Positions 62,801-64,000 of a stretch of DNA of 64,000 bases are shown one piece after another. Source of the stretch: Aradus depressus. Its lineage: Eukaryota > Arthropoda > Insecta > Hemiptera > Aradidae. A program made the translations under genes and the position numbers. The stretch spans positions 9,092,249 to 9,156,248 of the forward strand of contig OY759223.1 of assembly GCA_963662175.1 (NCBI GenBank), in the 5' to 3' direction. Position 1 is the first letter of the stretch. Each line of letters starts with the position of its first letter. The notes below the pieces were generated by a model, which was not told where the DNA came from, ran no database searches, and saw only the letters and a program-made list of their open reading frames with translations.

Positions 62801-64000
62801 CAGACGAAGAGCCTGAAGAAGGGGAGCCAGACGAAGAGCCTGAAGAAGGGGAGCCAGACGAAGAGCCTGAAGAAGAGGAGCCAGTTGAAGAGCCTGAAGA
62901 AGGGGGGCCAGATGAAGAGCCTGAAGAAGGGGAGCCAGACGAAGAGCCTGAAGAAGGGGAGCCAGACGAAGAGCCTGAAGGAGAAGAGCCACATGAAGAG
63001 CCTGAACAAGGGGAGCCAGCCGAAGAGCCTGAAGGAGAAGGGCCAGACGAAGAGCTTGAAGAAGGGGAGCCAGTTGAAGAGCCTGAAGAAGGGGGGCCAG
63101 ATGAAGAGCCTGAAGAAGGGGAGCCAGACGAAGAGCCTGAAGGAGAAGAGCCCGACGAAGAGCCTGAAGAAGGGGAGCCAGATGAAGAGCCTGAAGAAGG
63201 GGAGCCAGACGAAGAGCCTGAAGGAGAAGAGCCAGACGAAGAGCCTGAAGAAGGGGAGCCAGATGAAGAGCCTGAAGGAGAAGAGCCAGACGAAGAGCCT
63301 GAAGAAGGGGAGCCTGACGAAGAGCCTGAAGAAGGGGAGCCAGACGAAGAGCCTGAAGGAGAAGAGCCAGACGAAGTGCCTGAAGAAGGGGAGCCAGACG
63401 AAGAGCCTGAAGAAGGGGAGCCAGACGAAGAGCCTGAAGAAGAGGAGCCAGACGAAGAGCCTGAAGGAGAAGAGCCAGACGAAGAGCCTGAAAAAGGGGA
63501 GCCAGACGAAGAGCCTGAAGGAGAAGAGCCAGACGAAGAGCCTGAAGAAGGGGAGCCAGACGAAGAGCCTGGAGGAGAAGAGCCAGACGAAGAGCCTGAA
63601 GAAGGGGAGCCAGACGAAGAGCCTGAAGAAGGGGAGCCAGACGAAGAGCCTGGAGGAGATGAGCCAGATGAAGAGCCTGAAGAAGGGGAGCCAGATGAAG
63701 AGCCTGAAGGAGAAGAGCCTGAAGGAGAAGAGCCAGACGAAGAGCCTGAAGGAGAAGAGCCAGACGAAGAGCCTGAAGAAGGGGAGCCAGATGAAGAGCC
63801 TGAAGAAGGGGAGCCAGATGAAGAGCCTGAAGAAGGGGAGCCAGACGAAGAGCCTGAAGAAGGGGAGCCAGACGAAGAGCCTGAAGGAGAAGAGCCAGAC
63901 GAAGAGCCTGAAGAAGGGGAGCCAGACGAAGTGCCTGAAGAAGGGGAGCCAGATGAAGAGCCTGAAGGAGAAGAGCCAGACGAAGAGCCTGAAGAAGGGG
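35690..64000 (+). CDS. Secreted MBF2-domain protein with giant super-acidic repeat, 3'-partial
   Basis: Two exons join in phase: 35,690-35,814 and 42,720 to beyond the window. Residues 1-20 are a signal peptide (hydrophobic core LIYIILQLWVW, likely cleavage after ILA). Residues about 29-121 form an MBF2 family domain, recognised by FHIGKREKNDRLGYET, the Trp at KHWEIVED, then ITYVKLKDVSNDGKGG, GGPGQNYVKI and SQ-INFYIEIF. MBF2 proteins are normally small secreted arthropod proteins of about 110-130 residues, named after a silkworm coactivator. Residues 123-235 are a basic, Asn/Lys-rich spacer with REKR|S (211-215), a furin-type site. Residues from about 323 on are 9-residue acidic repeats. At least 7,135 codons are present and the frame is still open at the window end. 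Function is unknown; an extracellular polyanionic matrix, glue or salivary role is inference only. Confidence 0.85.
35930..36010 (-). repeat. Dispersed repeat family A fragment, in the MBF2 intron
   Basis: TTCCAAGCCAATCGTCCATT and TGGGCTAAAACTCAATAT are family A 3' words in minus orientation. Confidence 0.55.
36085..36205. repeat. CA/TA-rich microsatellite with poly-T
   Basis: Degenerate ATACACACATATAC repeats followed by about 17 T. Confidence 0.85.
36239..36832 (-). pseudogene. I/R1-type LINE: RNase H end and zinc knuckle
   Basis: A 197-codon minus-strand frame without internal stop covers the last part of RNase H (MLVPSHVDIEGNEQADLAAK, with the His and Asp of the domain) and the C-terminal knuckle CEVCEEELSVRHILEEC (CxxC, H, C), then ends normally. 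The 5' part of the ORF is cut off at an AT-rich microsatellite. It is a separate insertion from the plus-strand relative at 37,342. Both lie in the intron of the MBF2-repeat gene. Confidence 0.85.
36900..37230 (-). repeat. Dispersed repeat family A, minus-strand copy
   Basis: GTTGATACATTAATTACATC, CTTTGGTCGATTTGACTGA and GTTATCGTGTTCACAGACAG are inverted family A words. The copy ends at CTGGGGGAAGTAAA. Confidence 0.68.
37702..38043 (-). mobile_element. RTE-type LINE 3' end nested in the RNase H region
   Basis: A 342-bp insert flanked by a perfect 14-bp duplication CAGCACTCAACTAC (37,688-37,701 and 38,044-38,057). Its left end is a (TTTAC)n tail, that is (GTAAA)n on the coding strand. The minus-strand frame reads RLRWLGHLQRM, RILEGHPGGQRRRGRPRLRW and ends W..IV.EA, the very common C-terminal tail of RTE-like reverse transcriptases. 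Only this tail was inserted. Confidence 0.85.
38524..38605. repeat. 26-bp tandem triplication in the LINE knuckle
   Basis: CCTCAGTGCAACACCTGCAA plus CAGCCC is repeated about three times. Since 26 is not a multiple of 3, each repeat shifts the frame, so it arose after the element had stopped coding. Confidence 0.88.
39274..39282 (+). promoter_or_regulatory. Probable TATA box of the hAT transposase
   Basis: TATATAAGC about 185 bp upstream of the transposase start codon, in the 5' untranslated part of the element. Confidence 0.5.
39460..42343 (+). pseudogene. hAT transposase (GTF2IRD2/ZBED5-like), decayed
   Basis: Starts at ATG 39,460 (MRSGGKKRK). A 10-A run at 39,511-39,520 adds one base and shifts the frame. 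A BED-like zinc finger follows (CLLCNESISVVKEFNIKRHY; C..C...H). Further damage: an in-frame TAG near 39,857, a deletion or frameshift near 40,040 after SITLDESTDLSDTAQLEV, and a TGA at 40,258. The core continues (CTDGAPSMVG, LHCIIHQQNLC, VRWLSKGKMLKRF), is interrupted at NDF by the LINE, and resumes at MNDLNLKLKKQG to the dimerisation end (FGSTYKCEQFFSMMK). The last 200 codons are intact. Family assignment is by the DESTD, DGAPSM and H-HQ-LC motifs. Confidence 0.87.
40635..41720 (-). mobile_element. Jockey-type LINE nested in the hAT transposase
   Basis: Flanked by the 10-bp duplication TGAATGATTT (40,625-40,634 and 41,721-41,730). Its poly-A end (poly-T on +) is at the left. The minus-strand reading gives RSYRPISLLPLLGKVFEKQF and PDHQFGFRKHHSTIHV, then a deletion removes the YADD core, and the thumb region follows (KVNDTKSVHIFFILRR, VRYLGLILDKRLTW). 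A TGG-to-TGA change interrupts LKPMWTYG, after which the C-terminus can be followed to its stop near 40,810. It is younger than the hAT element. Confidence 0.86.
42631..42719. other. End of the MBF2-repeat gene intron
   Basis: AT-rich sequence with a branch-like CTAATATAC and the acceptor ATTTGTTTAG in front of 42,720. Confidence 0.6.
42720..64000 (+). CDS. MBF2-repeat gene giant exon 2 (3' end outside the window)
   Basis: The frame beginning CTT GGC TAT at 42,721 is kept without a stop to 64,000, 7,093 codons, as checked by codon phase at the start of blocks throughout. It encodes the rest of the MBF2 domain (to about residue 122), a basic spacer, a Lys/Glu/Asp transition, and the repeat. 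Few ATG codons exist in frame and no stop, so a search for complete Met-to-stop frames would miss it and report shadow frames instead. Length changes between repeats are multiples of three bases, and the repeat has no Cys. One Trp (52,345) and one Tyr (50,731) were noticed, each one base away from the consensus codon. Confidence 0.85.
43573..44040 (+). repeat. Diverged 5' edge of the repeat array (GEKPDEEPK type)
   Basis: About 17 units of 27 bp with consensus GEKPDEEPK and scattered changes (VEKPDKETK, GEKQDEEPK, GDEADEEPE). The charge is mixed, with about two Lys per unit. Around 43,740-44,040 Lys is progressively replaced by Glu or other residues. Confidence 0.88.
44041..64000 (+). repeat. 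Homogeneous 27-bp coding tandem array, over 700 units
   Basis: Two alternating unit types, EPEEGEPDE (GAGCCTGAAGAAGGGGAGCC...) and EPEGEEPDE (GAGCCTGAAGGAGAAGAGCC...), each with 6 acidic residues in 9. The D codon is GAC or GAT and the pattern of these synonyms marks longer duplicated blocks. Shortened units (for example PDEEPDEDPEGEEPGEE, or loss of 9-18 bases) always keep the frame. About 78% of + strand bases are purines, against AT-rich flanks. The array continues past the window end. Confidence 0.95.

Noticed and set aside
43895..62992. Minus-strand frame of 6,365 codons, Leu/Ala/Arg-rich (LLQALRLAP repeats)
   Set aside because: It is the antisense shadow of the acidic repeat. It starts and stops inside the array, has no signal, domain or splice context, and exists because the 27-bp unit lacks stops in five frames.

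Overview
The window is eukaryotic, AT-rich and full of transposon remnants. An MBF2-family gene (a family known from arthropods), Jockey/I-type LINEs, hAT elements and long AT-rich introns point to an arthropod, most likely an insect. The species cannot be named from the sequence.

Two host genes can be supported, both on the + strand. The first (5,246-22,569, 11 exons, open at its 5' end) encodes the C-terminal 771 residues of a divergent adhesion GPCR: GAIN region, GPS motif, seven membrane helices, and a long tail ending in a PDZ-ligand-like motif. Its GPS keeps the Trp/Cys scaffold but lacks the His-Leu-Thr/Ser self-cleavage triad.

The second (35,690 to beyond 64,000) is the striking one. 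Exon 1 encodes a signal peptide and the start of an MBF2 domain. After a 6.9-kb intron filled with transposons, exon 2 finishes the MBF2 domain, passes through a basic spacer with a furin-type site, and enters a super-acidic tandem repeat. The repeat unit is 9 residues (27 bp; EPEEGEPDE / EPEGEEPDE) and fills the rest of the window. Exon 2 stays in one frame without a stop for at least 7,093 codons and is still open at the window end. I know of no described architecture joining a secreted MBF2 domain to a giant acidic repeat of this kind. It is the best candidate for the undescribed system here.

Layout: 0-5 kb, dispersed repeats, including a three-level nest of repeat, hAT-like element and Jockey LINE; 5-22.6 kb, the receptor gene with SINEs, MITEs and LINE scraps in its introns; 22.6-35.6 kb, gene-poor DNA rich in inverted repeats (a 1.17-kb near-perfect palindrome, a 769-bp MITE with long terminal inverted repeats, LINE and hAT remains); 35.7-42.7 kb, MBF2 exon 1 and its intron with three LINE fragments and a 3.8-kb hAT element; 42.7-64 kb, the giant exon. 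Nothing in the sequence links the two host genes functionally.
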